Assembly (NCBI GenBank): GCA_049511415.1
Contig: JBEKYC010000003.1
Location: 224,242 to 288,241, forward strand
Direction: 5' to 3'
DNA: 64,000 bases
DNA from: Bog-159 sp049511415
GTDB lineage: Bacteria > Acidobacteriota > Terriglobia > Bryobacterales > Bryobacteraceae
Part shown: in pieces, positions 40,327 to 49,025 of the stretch
How positions within the stretch are numbered: the stretch's first letter is position 1
How the letters are laid out: the number at the start of each line of letters is the position of its first letter
The notes under the pieces: generated by a model
What the model saw: only the letters and a program-made list of their open reading frames with translations
The model's database searches: none
Told to the model about the DNA's origin: nothing
Translations under genes and position numbers: made by a program

Positions 40327-41994
40327 GTGAAACTACAGAGCCACACCATCACCCAGGGCCGCGACCGCGCGCCCGCCCGCGCCATGCTGAAAAGCATCGG
40401 CTTTACCGACGAAGATCTCGCCAAGCCCATCATCGGCGTCGCCAATACCTGGATCGAAACCATGCCGTGCAATTACAACCTGCGCGAGTTGGCCGTCAAG
40501 GTGAAGGAAGGCATCCGCGCCGCCGGCGGCACGCCCATGGAATTCAACACCATCGCCATCAGCGACGGCGTCACCATGGGCACCGAAGGCATGAAGGCGT
40601 CCCTGGTCAGCCGCGAGGTGATCGCGGATTCCATCGAGCTGGTGGCGCGCGGCCACATGTTCGACGGCATCGTGGCGCTGGTCGCCTGCGATAAGACCAT
40701 CCCCGGCGCGGCCATGGCGCTGCTGCGTCTCGACGTGCCGGGCGTCATTTTATATGGCGGATCGATTCTGCCCGGCCGCCACAACGGCCGCGACATCACC
40801 ATTCAGGACGTATTCGAAGCCGTCGGCGCGAATGCCGCCGGCCGCATGAGCAATCAGGAATTGCTGGAGATCGAAAACCATGCCTGCCCGGGCGCCGGCG
40901 CATGCGGCGGCCAGTTCACCGCCAACACTATGGCTACCGTGCTGGAGCTGATCGGACTTTCGCCCATGGGCACGGCCGCCGTCCCGCAAGTCGACGCGCG
41001 CAAAGCGGACGTCAGCTTCCGCTGCGGCGAAATCATCATGGATGCGGTTCGCCATGGCCGCACGGCGCGCCAAGTCGCCACCCGCACGGCCTTCGAGAAT
41101 GCCATCGCAGGCGTGGCCGCCACCGGCGGATCCACCAACGCCGTGCTGCATCTGCTGGCCATGGCGCGCGAAGCCGGCGTGCCGCTCACCATCGATGATT
41201 TTCAGGAAATCTGCCGCCGCACTCCCGTGCTGGTGGATCTGAAACCCGGCGGCCGCTTCGTCGCCGTCGACGTCGACAAAGCCGGCGGTATCGGCGTCAT
41301 CGCCCATCGTCTGCTGGAAGGCGGCTACGTGGATGGATCCGCGCTCACCTGCACCGGCCGCACCTTCGCTCAGGAAGCCGCCGATGCCCACGAGACGCCC
41401 GGCCAGGAGGTCGTGCGTCCGCTTTCCAAACCGCTGAAGCCCCGCGGCGGCATGGCCATTCTCCGCGGATCGCTCGCGCCCGAAGGTTGCGTCATCAAGC
41501 TCGCCGGCCACGACCGCATGCAGCATCGCGGCCCCGCCCGCGTCTTCGATCGCGAAGAAGATGCCATGAGTGCGGTCACGGGCGGAAAGATCAAGCCGGG
41601 CGACGTGGTGGTGATCCGCTACGAAGGTCCCCGCGGCGGTCCGGGCATGCGCGAAATGTTGGGCGTCACCGGCGCCATCGTCGGCGAAGGCCTCTCCGAA
41701 AGCGTCGCGCTGGTCACCGACGGCCGCTTCAGCGGCGCAACGCATGGTTTCATGGTGGCGCACGTAGCGCCCGAAGCGGCCAATGGCGGACCCATCGCCG
41801 CCGTGCATGAAGGCGACAGCATCGCCATCGATGCCGATGCCGGAACCATGAACCTGGAAATCACGCCCGAAGTGCTGCGCGAACGTCTGGCCGCCTGGAA
41901 GCCGCCCGCCCCGCACTACACCGCCGGCGTCTTCGCCAAGTACTGCGCCCTGGTAGCCTCCGCCTCCGAAGGCGCCGTCACCGCCGCGCATTAG
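40327..41994 (+). CDS. ilvD: Dihydroxy-acid dehydratase
   Basis: A 555-residue Fe-S dehydratase of valine/isoleucine/pantothenate synthesis, converting dihydroxy-acids to 2-oxo acids. It starts at GTG (KLQSHTITQGRDRAPARAMLKSIGFTDEDLAKP). Cluster-binding and active-site landmarks are NTWIETMPCNYNL, CDKTIPGAAMA, CPGAGACGGQFTANTMATVLE, TGGSTNAVLHL and GRFSGATHGFMVAH. Length is normal and there is no sign of decay. Confidence 0.98.
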   Translation: MKLQSHTITQGRDRAPARAMLKSIGFTDEDLAKPIIGVANTWIETMPCNYNLRELAVKVKEGIRAAGGTPMEFNTIAISDGVTMGTEGMKASLVSREVIADSIELVARGHMFDGIVALVACDKTIPGAAMALLRLDVPGVILYGGSILPGRHNGRDITIQDVFEAVGANAAGRMSNQELLEIENHACPGAGACGGQFTANTMATVLELIGLSPMGTAAVPQVDARKADVSFRCGEIIMDAVRHGRTARQVATRTAFENAIAGVAATGGSTNAVLHLLAMAREAGVPLTIDDFQEICRRTPVLVDLKPGGRFVAVDVDKAGGIGVIAHRLLEGGYVDGSALTCTGRTFAQEAADAHETPGQEVVRPLSKPLKPRGGMAILRGSLAPEGCVIKLAGHDRMQHRGPARVFDREEDAMSAVTGGKIKPGDVVVIRYEGPRGGPGMREMLGVTGAIVGEGLSESVALVTDGRFSGATHGFMVAHVAPEAANGGPIAAVHEGDSIAIDADAGTMNLEITPEVLRERLAAWKPPAPHYTAGVFAKYCALVASASEGAVTAAH

Positions 41995-42117
41995 CGTGGG
42001 GCAAACCATCGCCTTTTGGGTCTGCCCGGCGAGCGAAGCGCGCCATCGGCGCAACGGAACGGCGCGCCGCCATGCGGCCTGCGCTGACGCCGAACTCCGC
42101 CGGGATTCGAGTCACCA

Positions 42118-43155
42118 CTAACCCAGCAGCTCTATCACCCGCTCCAACTTCTTCGCTCGCAGCGGCCGCACCGGAAAGTACGTCTCCGCCACCCTGCCAG
42201 CCTGCAGCCGCGCCTCATCCACCGCCCGTCGACCCTCGTTGTTGCGGATGCCGCGATCTGCACCATAAGCTAGCAGCAGTTCCACAAATGCCGTCGGATC
42301 CACCACCAGCCGGCTCTTGATCGCAGCGTGTATGGGCGTGTCGCCGTTTCCGTTAGGGCAGTTCGGATTGGCCCCGTTCTCGAGCAACACCCGCGTCACG
42401 TCGATGTTCGCTACGTGTGCGGCCGGCCCCCATGCCTCCGCATCGTAAGGCGCGCGATCCACCACCGCGCCGTGCGCCAGCAAAATGCGCGCCGATTCCG
42501 GCTGGTTCCCGTAAACGCTCCATCCCAGCGGTAAGAGGCCCGTCTGCAGATCGTTGGCCTGCTCCGGATCTCGCTCCAGAATTTCCAGCAGCCGCTCGTG
42601 CATCCCATAACCGGCCGCCGCGCACACGTCCGCTTCCGCGCCGGCCGCCAGCAGGAACTGTGCTAACTCATCCCGGCCCAGTTCGAAGCAATCATGTAGC
42701 GGCATCCGCCCGTCCCCGTTGCGCACGTTGAGGCTGACCCCGCGCTCGATCAGCAGCCGCGCAGCCTGCATCTGGTTCTCGGCCACGGCCAAATGGATCA
42801 GGCGCACGGCCCGCGCGTCGCTCGGCCGCAGCCGGCGCTCCGGATCCGTGCTCACGTTCACCAGTTCGGGGCTGCCATCCAGAACCGCCCGCATGCTATC
42901 CAGATCGCCGGCCCGAACCGCATGGATGAGGCGCTCCGCCGCGTCGTACAGCGCATCCACATGCGCCTTCAGTTTGCGCCAGCTCGCAAAACCGTATCGG
43001 TGTGCCACGGCCAGTTGCGCGTCGGCCAGCGTAGCGCCGGGATCTTGCAGGCGCAAGCCTCTTAATCCCTTCTTGGCTTCGTTCTTAAGATGTTCCAGGT
43101 TGGCGCGCTCCGGTAGTAAGCGCGTCGCATCGGGGCGGGTGACGGTGTCTTTCAT
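42118..43155 (-). CDS. Ankyrin-repeat protein
   Basis: A 345-residue cytoplasmic protein with no signal peptide. The N-terminal segment (ERANLEHLKNEAKKGLRGLRLQDPGATLADAQLAVAHRYGFASWRKLKAHV) is the usual head of a bacterial ankyrin family. Repeats follow: RLIHLAVAENQMQAARLLIERGVSLNVRN, MPLHDCFELGRDELAQFLLAAGA, RILLAHGAVVDRAP, RVLLENGANPNCPNGNGDTPIHAAI and FVELLLAYGADRGIRN. It is likely a protein-interaction scaffold. It is convergent with ilvD. Confidence 0.9.
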   Translation of the reverse strand: MKDTVTRPDATRLLPERANLEHLKNEAKKGLRGLRLQDPGATLADAQLAVAHRYGFASWRKLKAHVDALYDAAERLIHAVRAGDLDSMRAVLDGSPELVNVSTDPERRLRPSDARAVRLIHLAVAENQMQAARLLIERGVSLNVRNGDGRMPLHDCFELGRDELAQFLLAAGAEADVCAAAGYGMHERLLEILERDPEQANDLQTGLLPLGWSVYGNQPESARILLAHGAVVDRAPYDAEAWGPAAHVANIDVTRVLLENGANPNCPNGNGDTPIHAAIKSRLVVDPTAFVELLLAYGADRGIRNNEGRRAVDEARLQAGRVAETYFPVRPLRAKKLERVIELLG

Positions 43156-43799
43156 TGAAACCTTCCTTCCTTGTCGTTTGCCCGTTGTCCGCGTTCCTCG
43201 GGCAGGAAGTCAGGCTGTATCTGGAGAACAATCGAGCGGGCTAAGCCCTTTACGCGGACCGTTGGCCCCTCGAAAGGGCCTAAGAAAGTATACCCTTGCG
43301 GAGTCACGCATCTCAAGAAAATACCTCGCGCCTTAAAAACCAACGCTTTCCGAGCCGCGCTCCGCGCCCCTCCTCCGCCGCCGTGCTACGCTCTCACCGT
43401 TGAAGATGTTCTTTGACAATCCACCATCAACCGCGCGGAATTGTGCGGATCGTGGTCGCGGTAGGGAATGTGCACAGTTTTGGCCCTTTTGAGTGGGTTG
43501 GGGGAATTGGAAAAGCAGACCCATTTTCGGGTGATGCTTGGCTGCGATTTTTTTTTGGGTGTGCAGAATTGTGCATGATGTGCACAATTTTGGGAGTTTC
43601 GGGCCGGGTTGAATTGGCAAAGATCGCGGACTCGGTTCGCGATGAGGATAACACGGCGGAAAGAGGATTATTGGGGCGGGATTGTTTCCGGCTGATTGTT
43701 TTCATGCATTTGGAGATCAGCTTTAGGATATGACCCAGAAGCGGCGGCACCCCCAGGTACAATGAATCCATTGGGTCGACGCGCGGACCCTGCTTGAAT
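43156..43799. other. Non-coding region with TGTGCAC-type motifs
   Basis: About 640 bp without a supported gene. It holds several TGTGCA elements: TGTGCACAGTTTTGG near 43469, then TGTGCAGAATTGTGCATGAT and GTGCACAATTTTGGG near 43560-43595, plus a run of nine T residues near 43549. The element at 43469 and the one near 43580 share the core GTGCACA(G/A)TTTTGG about 110 bp apart. Frames that cross it have no recognisable domain. It may be a dispersed repeat or a regulatory region. Confidence 0.55.
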
Positions 43800-44839
43800 A
43801 TGACGGGCGGCGAGATATCAGCGGGTGTTACCTGTCTTATCGTATTTGCCGCGGTGCTGGGAGGTTTGGCGTGCGGACCAGGGCGACACGCCGGAGGAGT
43901 CCGTGATCCTTCTGCCAGCGAGTGCCTGCGGCGGGTGGCGCAGGGGCTTCCGGACGGCAGCCGCATGCGGCGCCAACTCGAGGCCGGGGAGCACGGGCCC
44001 GGCGTTCATTTCGCCTGGATGGACGGGATGCGGCGCGGGGCGTCAGGTTTGCCGTGGCGGAGACGGACTTCCGCACATCCAGCAACTGATCGCTTCGCTT
44101 CCTTCGAGGAGCCCGTGGCGAAGCATGCTGAAGCACGGCGTGAGGCTTACCGGGTTTGTCTTCGAGTTTTCTTGGACTCAACACGGGAGGAAGTTCGCGG
44201 CCTGGCGCCTCACAGCAAGGAAGTACTTCAGCGATTACGATGGCCATGACCGGATCGCCGACGCTCGCCAACTCGCTGAGATCGAGGCCAGTGGCCTCTC
44301 CCGCCGCCTGGAACACGAAGGGTTGCCTCAAGCCAAGGGGGGCAACTGGTTCGAGTATCCACGTCAGCGCGACGGAACCGGATACAAGGGGTTACTTTCG
44401 CGGATGACGAATGGCTGCCGGCAGCGAGTGGCCCACGATGGTTCGGCAGCTTCGATCCGGACTACACACCTCTCATGCGCGCTGCGTTAGTCGGCGACGA
44501 TCTCAGGATTAAAGAGCTTCTGCGCGGCGGAAGCGAGGTGAACGCGGCGAATGGCAAGGGCGAGACCCGCTCCTCGCAGCCGTCATCGGAGGTGACCTGC
44601 TGTCGCTCGACCTGATCCTGAAGGCAGGAGCAAATGTGAATGTGAACGCGAACGCTCGCAGGGCAGGAGGCGCCCTTGTCATGGCTGTCAGAGACGACAA
44701 GCCCCTAAGCGTGAAGGCCCTCCTCACTGCTGGCGCGGACCCAAACTCGAGGAATGCGGACGGGGAAAGGGTGCTGTCTGTGGCGACGCGGCGTCAGGAG
44801 ACGGAGATCGAAGCGTTGCTTAAGCGGGTGCGGGACTGA
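43800..44839 (+). pseudogene. Ankyrin-repeat secreted protein gene, multiply frameshifted
   Basis: It starts as MTGGEISAGVTCLIVFAAVLGGLACGPG (lipoprotein-like). It then changes frame to a middle part LTGFVFEFSWTQHGRKFAAWRL...DYDGHDRIADARQLAEIEASGLSRRL, changes again at about 44390 to VTFADDEWLPAASGPRWFGSFDPDYTPLMRAALVGDDLRIKELLRGGSEVNAANGKGET, and a third time at about 44571 to LLAAVIGGDLLSLDLILKAGANVN...LSVKALLTAGADPNSRNADG ending at 44839. Three frame changes in a protein otherwise readable end to end mark it as a pseudogene. The ankyrin consensus (PLMRAA, LL-x-x-G-A-x-x-N) is clear in the last two parts. Confidence 0.83.
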
Positions 44840-44903
44840 AGTCCAGCGCGGGCTTAAGCCCGCCCCCCCAAGGAGACTCACCGCACTGTGGTATAGCACG
44901 TAT

Positions 44904-46448
44904 ATGCCCCGCTACGCCGCCATCGACATCGGCAGCAATTCGATCCGCATGGCTGCAGCCGAAGTGCTGCCGGGATCGCCTATGCGCGTGCTGGCTTCCG
45001 AGCGCGCGGTGACGCGGCTGGGGGAGAACGTTTTTCGCTATGGCGTGATCGGGCACGAAGCTTTGGAATTGACCTGCGACGTGCTGGCGCGCATGGCGCA
45101 GCAGTACCAGAAGCTGGACGTGATCGCGGTGCGGGCGGTGGCCACCAGCGCGGTGCGGGATTCGCGCAACCAGGCCGAGTTCGTGGAACGGGCCGGAGAC
45201 GCCATCGGCGCGCCGGTGGAGATCATTTCCGGACGCGAGGAGGCGCGGCTGATTCACCTGGGAGTGCAGGCGCGCTGGCCGCATCCGGAGCGCAAGATTC
45301 TGATCGTGGATATCGGAGGCGGCAGCGCGGAACTGATCGCTAGCGAGCACGGACACATGCGGGACGCGGTTTCGAGGCCGCTGGGCGCGGTGCGGCTGCG
45401 CGAGATCTTTCTGAAGAACGATCCGCCGCTTGAAGGCGAACTGCACCAGATGCGCGAATACATCGAGGAGAAGCTGGCGGGCGCGGGGCAGCGTTTTGCG
45501 GGGCGCTGGGACCGGGTGATCGCCACGTCGGCCACGGCGTCGGCGGTGGTGTGCGCGGTGAACCGGATTCCGCGCACTAAGCGCGATCAGGCGGACCGGA
45601 TGCGGGCTTCCGCGCGGGAGGTGCGGCGGATTTACAAGAAGGTGAGCGCGCTGGATCTGGCGGGGCGGCGCAAGGTGACGGGGATCGGGCCCCGGCGGGC
45701 GGAGATCATCGTGCCGGGGATCGCGGTGCTGCTGCGGGTGCTGGAGGATTTCGGCGCGCCGTGCCTGTATTATTCGGCGGCGGGCGTGCGCGACGGCATT
45801 ATCGCGGACCTGGCGGCGCGCGGCGTGGGGCGGGAACTGGCGCAACTCAGCCGCGACCAGCGCCGGGAAGTGGAGCTGATGTGCCGGCGATGCGGCGTGG
45901 CGCTGCCGCATGCGCGGCAGGTGGCGGCGCTGGCACACGCCTTGTTTACGGATCTGCATCCGCTGCACCAGTTGCCGCCGAATTATGGCAAGCTGCTGGA
46001 GGCGGCCGCGTATCTGCACGACGCGGGGCACTTCGTGGCGGATTCCAACCATCACAAGCATTCCTACTATCTGGTGAGCAATTCGGATATGCCGGGTTTC
46101 ACCAATCGGGAGCGGGAGCAGATCGCCAACCTGTGCCGCTATCACCGGAAGAGCATGCCGACGCCCGTGCATGCCAACTGGCAATCGTTGAATGCGGAGG
46201 AGAGGCGCGCGGTGCTGCTGCTGATCCCGCTGTTGCGGCTGGCGGATAACCTGGATGTCAGCCACGAGGCGCGCATCGCGTCGCTAAGCTGCCGGATACG
46301 CGACTCGCAGGTGGTGCTGGAAGCTACGGCCAAAGGGGATATCAGTCTGGAGCAATGGGCGGCCGAGCGCTCGGCCGACTCTTTCCGCCAGGTTTACAGC
46401 CGGCCCGTGGTGATTCAAAAGACGGTGGCGTCCGCGGGCGCGCGTTAA
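44904..46448 (+). CDS. Ppx/GppA family exopolyphosphatase-like phosphatase
   Basis: A 514-residue protein. The N-terminal ASKHA domain has YAAIDIGSNSIRMAAAEV and ILIVDIGGGSAELIA with the catalytic Glu region around ISGREEARLIHLG. The C-terminal HD-like part (residues about 330-480) includes AYLHDAGHFVADSNHHKHSYYLVSN and RLADNLDVSHEARI. It hydrolyses polyphosphate or (p)ppGpp-pathway pppGpp; which one cannot be told. ATG 44904 is chosen from the family start; the upstream frame overlaps the ankyrin pseudogene and is shadow. Confidence 0.94.
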   Translation: MPRYAAIDIGSNSIRMAAAEVLPGSPMRVLASERAVTRLGENVFRYGVIGHEALELTCDVLARMAQQYQKLDVIAVRAVATSAVRDSRNQAEFVERAGDAIGAPVEIISGREEARLIHLGVQARWPHPERKILIVDIGGGSAELIASEHGHMRDAVSRPLGAVRLREIFLKNDPPLEGELHQMREYIEEKLAGAGQRFAGRWDRVIATSATASAVVCAVNRIPRTKRDQADRMRASAREVRRIYKKVSALDLAGRRKVTGIGPRRAEIIVPGIAVLLRVLEDFGAPCLYYSAAGVRDGIIADLAARGVGRELAQLSRDQRREVELMCRRCGVALPHARQVAALAHALFTDLHPLHQLPPNYGKLLEAAAYLHDAGHFVADSNHHKHSYYLVSNSDMPGFTNREREQIANLCRYHRKSMPTPVHANWQSLNAEERRAVLLLIPLLRLADNLDVSHEARIASLSCRIRDSQVVLEATAKGDISLEQWAAERSADSFRQVYSRPVVIQKTVASAGAR

Positions 46449-46480
46449 ACTAGGCATTAAGGCGCGTTTCTCGCCGGCTC

Positions 46481-47692
46481 ATGCGGAAATTCCTGCCCGT
46501 CGTACTCTTCACTTCGATCCTTGGCCTGGCTGGATGTGGCGGCAGCGGCGAGTCGCGCGCGCCGGCCATCGGCGAGGCGTATGCCGGTCCGGCGACGATG
46601 GCGCTGCGCAAGGATATTCCCTTGCAGTCGCCTGTGGTGGCCACCGTGAAGCATGGCGACAAGCTGGAAATCATCCGGCGGCGGCGGCGGTTTTTGGAGG
46701 TGCGGACGGCGCGCGGCGCCGAGGGCTGGATCGAAGATCACCTGCTGCTGAGCGGGGATGAGATTGCGGCCTTGCAGGATATCGAACGGCGCGCGCGCCG
46801 GATGCCCTCGCAGGGAATCGCCAGTACCTACGAGATGCTGAACGTGCACACGCAGCCGAACCGGCTGTCGCCCAGTTTTTTTCAAATCAAGGAAGGCGAA
46901 AAGGTGGATGTGGTGGCGCACGTGAGCACGCCGCGCACGTCGCCGGAACGGAAGCCGCTGATTCCGCCTCGGCCCAAGGTAGTGGCGCCTACACGCAAAC
47001 ACGCCGAGCCGCGTTTTCCGCTGCCCCCGCTGCCTGCGCCTCCGCCGCCGCCGGCGAACTGGATCGAGCTTTCCAAGACGCCTCCCGAAGTGAAGCAGCA
47101 GATCGCGGCGAGCCACGTGGTGGAACCGGCGCCGAACGACGATTGGAGCCTGGTGCGCAATGCCGCGGGCGAGAGCGGATGGGTGCTGACGCGGCGCCTG
47201 TTCATGGCCATTCCGGATGATGTGGCGCAGTATGCCGAGGGGCATCGCATCACGTCGTATTTCTCGCTGGGGGATGTGCGCGATGGCGGCCAGGTGAAGC
47301 ACAACTGGCTGTGGACCACCATAGCGGGCGGCGACCATGCGTACGATTTCGACAGCTTCCGCGTCTTTATCTGGAGCCTGCGGCGGCACCGGTATGAGAC
47401 GGCGTACATCCAGCGGAATGTGGAGGGCTATTTTCCGGTAGTGGCGCGGCCGCCCGGATTTTCGGTTTGCCTGCAGGCAAGCGGCGGCGGGCGCGTGCGG
47501 CACAGCTACGTGTTCCTGATCAATGTCGTGCGGCCGAGCGGGCAGCAGGCGTGCGAGGCTGCGGAGAACATCCTGGGCGGCGAGGGCCCGGCGCAACCCG
47601 GCGTGCCGGCGCCGGCGTCGCAACCGGCAGACGGGGATCGTTCGCTCTATGCGCGGCTGAAGGCGCTGGCGCACAAGTGGTTTCGCCGCTAA
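46481..47692 (+). CDS. Lipoprotein with bacterial SH3-like domains
   Basis: A 403-residue protein with lipoprotein signal MRKFLPVVLFTSILGLAGC (lipobox LAGC). Two SH3_3-like segments are visible: VVATVKHGDKLEIIRRRRRFLEVRTARGAEGWIEDHLL, and YEMLNVHTQPNRLSPSFFQIKEGEKVDVVAHV. A Pro-rich linker (about 150-190, PLPAPPPPPANW) separates them from a C-terminal globular region ending with a basic tail (LKALAHKWFRR). These domains typically bind cell-wall peptides, so it is probably envelope-associated. It sits 32 bp after the Ppx gene and may be cotranscribed. Confidence 0.83.
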   Translation: MRKFLPVVLFTSILGLAGCGGSGESRAPAIGEAYAGPATMALRKDIPLQSPVVATVKHGDKLEIIRRRRRFLEVRTARGAEGWIEDHLLLSGDEIAALQDIERRARRMPSQGIASTYEMLNVHTQPNRLSPSFFQIKEGEKVDVVAHVSTPRTSPERKPLIPPRPKVVAPTRKHAEPRFPLPPLPAPPPPPANWIELSKTPPEVKQQIAASHVVEPAPNDDWSLVRNAAGESGWVLTRRLFMAIPDDVAQYAEGHRITSYFSLGDVRDGGQVKHNWLWTTIAGGDHAYDFDSFRVFIWSLRRHRYETAYIQRNVEGYFPVVARPPGFSVCLQASGGGRVRHSYVFLINVVRPSGQQACEAAENILGGEGPAQPGVPAPASQPADGDRSLYARLKALAHKWFRR

Positions 47693-47754
47693 ACAGGCGC
47701 CCGGCACTGCTACAATAAGCAGCACGGCCCACAGGCCGCATCAAGGAGGTTCTC

Positions 47755-49014
47755 ATGGAGCGCCGTCACTTTCTGCGCACCGCGGGCGCACTTGCCTTTC
47801 TCCGTCCGGACGCGGCGCATCGCGCGCTGGCAGCCACCGTGGGCAACAATCGCCCGGCCGAAGACCTGGCGCGGGACGAGGATTTCTGGCGCGACATCCA
47901 GTCGGGCTTTACGCTGGACCGGAGCATCATCAATCTGAACAACGGCGGCGTGAGTCCGTCGCCGCGGGTGGTGCAGGATGCCATGCGGCGCTACCTGGAA
48001 TTCAGCAACATCGCGCCGGCGCGCACGATGTGGAGCGTGCTGGAACCCGAAGTGGAGATTGTGCGGCAGCGGCTGGCGGCCGATTTCGGCTGCGATCCGG
48101 AAGAGATGGCGATTACGCGCAACGCGTCGGAGTCGCTCGAGAACGTGCAGCAGGGGCTGGATCTGAAGGCGGGCGACGAAGTCCTGACCACCGATCAGGA
48201 TTACCCGCGCATGATTACGACGTGGAAACAGCGCGAGCGCCGCGACGGCATCGTGCTGAAGATGATTTCTTTCCCCACGCCGCCGCCGTCGCTGGAAGAC
48301 CTGGCGGAACGCTTCGAGCGGGCCATAACGCCGCGCACGCGGGTGATCCATTTCTGCCACATCACCAATCTGACGGGCCAGATTTTCCCGGTGCGGCAGA
48401 TCTGTCAGATGGCGCGGAGCCGCGGCATCGAAGCCATCGTGGACGGCGCGCACGCTTACGCGCAATTCCCGTTCAAGCACGCGGATCTGGATTGCGATTA
48501 CTACGGCACCAGCCTGCACAAGTGGCTGCTGGCGCCGCACGGTACCGGGTTTCTGTACGTGCGCAGGTCGAAGATCGGCAAAGTGTGGCCGTTGATGGCG
48601 GCGCCGCCGGAGATGACCGACAACATTCGCAAGTTCGAGGAGATCGGCACGCATCCGGCCGCCAATCACAATGCGATTTCCGATGCGCTGGAGTTTCATA
48701 CGGCCATCGGCGTGGAGCGCAAAGCGGCGCGCCTGCGTTATCTGCGCAGCGTGTGGACCGACCGTCTGACGCGCTTGCCGCATGTTTCCACACCGACCAG
48801 CAGCGACCCGCGCCTGAGCTGCGGCATCGGGCTGCTGTCGGTGGAAGGCAAGGAGCCGGGGCCGCTGGCGGATCAACTTTGGGACAAGTACCGCATCCTG
48901 ACTGTCGGCATCGTGCACCCGCAGTTCAAGGGTTTGCGCATCACGCCGAACGTCTATACGACCCTGCCCGAGATCGAAACATTCTGTAACGCAGTCGAGA
49001 AATTGATCGCGTAG
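47755..49014 (+). CDS. Class V aminotransferase (isopenicillin-N-epimerase-like), Tat-exported
   Basis: A 419-residue PLP enzyme preceded by a perfect AAGGAGG. The start MERRHFLRTAGALAFL is a twin-arginine-like leader. The class V fold is evident from INLNNGGVSPSPRVV, ITRNASESLENVQQGL, TTDQDYPRM, VDGAHAYAQFPF and the PLP lysine K256 in GTSLHKWLLAPHGTGFLYV. It resembles CsdA/isopenicillin-N epimerase relatives that probably act in the periplasm. The substrate is unknown. The next gene starts 12 bp later. Confidence 0.9.
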   Translation: MERRHFLRTAGALAFLRPDAAHRALAATVGNNRPAEDLARDEDFWRDIQSGFTLDRSIINLNNGGVSPSPRVVQDAMRRYLEFSNIAPARTMWSVLEPEVEIVRQRLAADFGCDPEEMAITRNASESLENVQQGLDLKAGDEVLTTDQDYPRMITTWKQRERRDGIVLKMISFPTPPPSLEDLAERFERAITPRTRVIHFCHITNLTGQIFPVRQICQMARSRGIEAIVDGAHAYAQFPFKHADLDCDYYGTSLHKWLLAPHGTGFLYVRRSKIGKVWPLMAAPPEMTDNIRKFEEIGTHPAANHNAISDALEFHTAIGVERKAARLRYLRSVWTDRLTRLPHVSTPTSSDPRLSCGIGLLSVEGKEPGPLADQLWDKYRILTVGIVHPQFKGLRITPNVYTTLPEIETFCNAVEKLIA

Positions 49015-49025
49015 GTTAAGCACCC

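Noticed and set aside
44820..46265. 481-residue minus-strand open frame
   Set aside because: Antisense to the Ppx/GppA gene; extremely rich in Arg, His, Pro and Gln with no recognisable fold.
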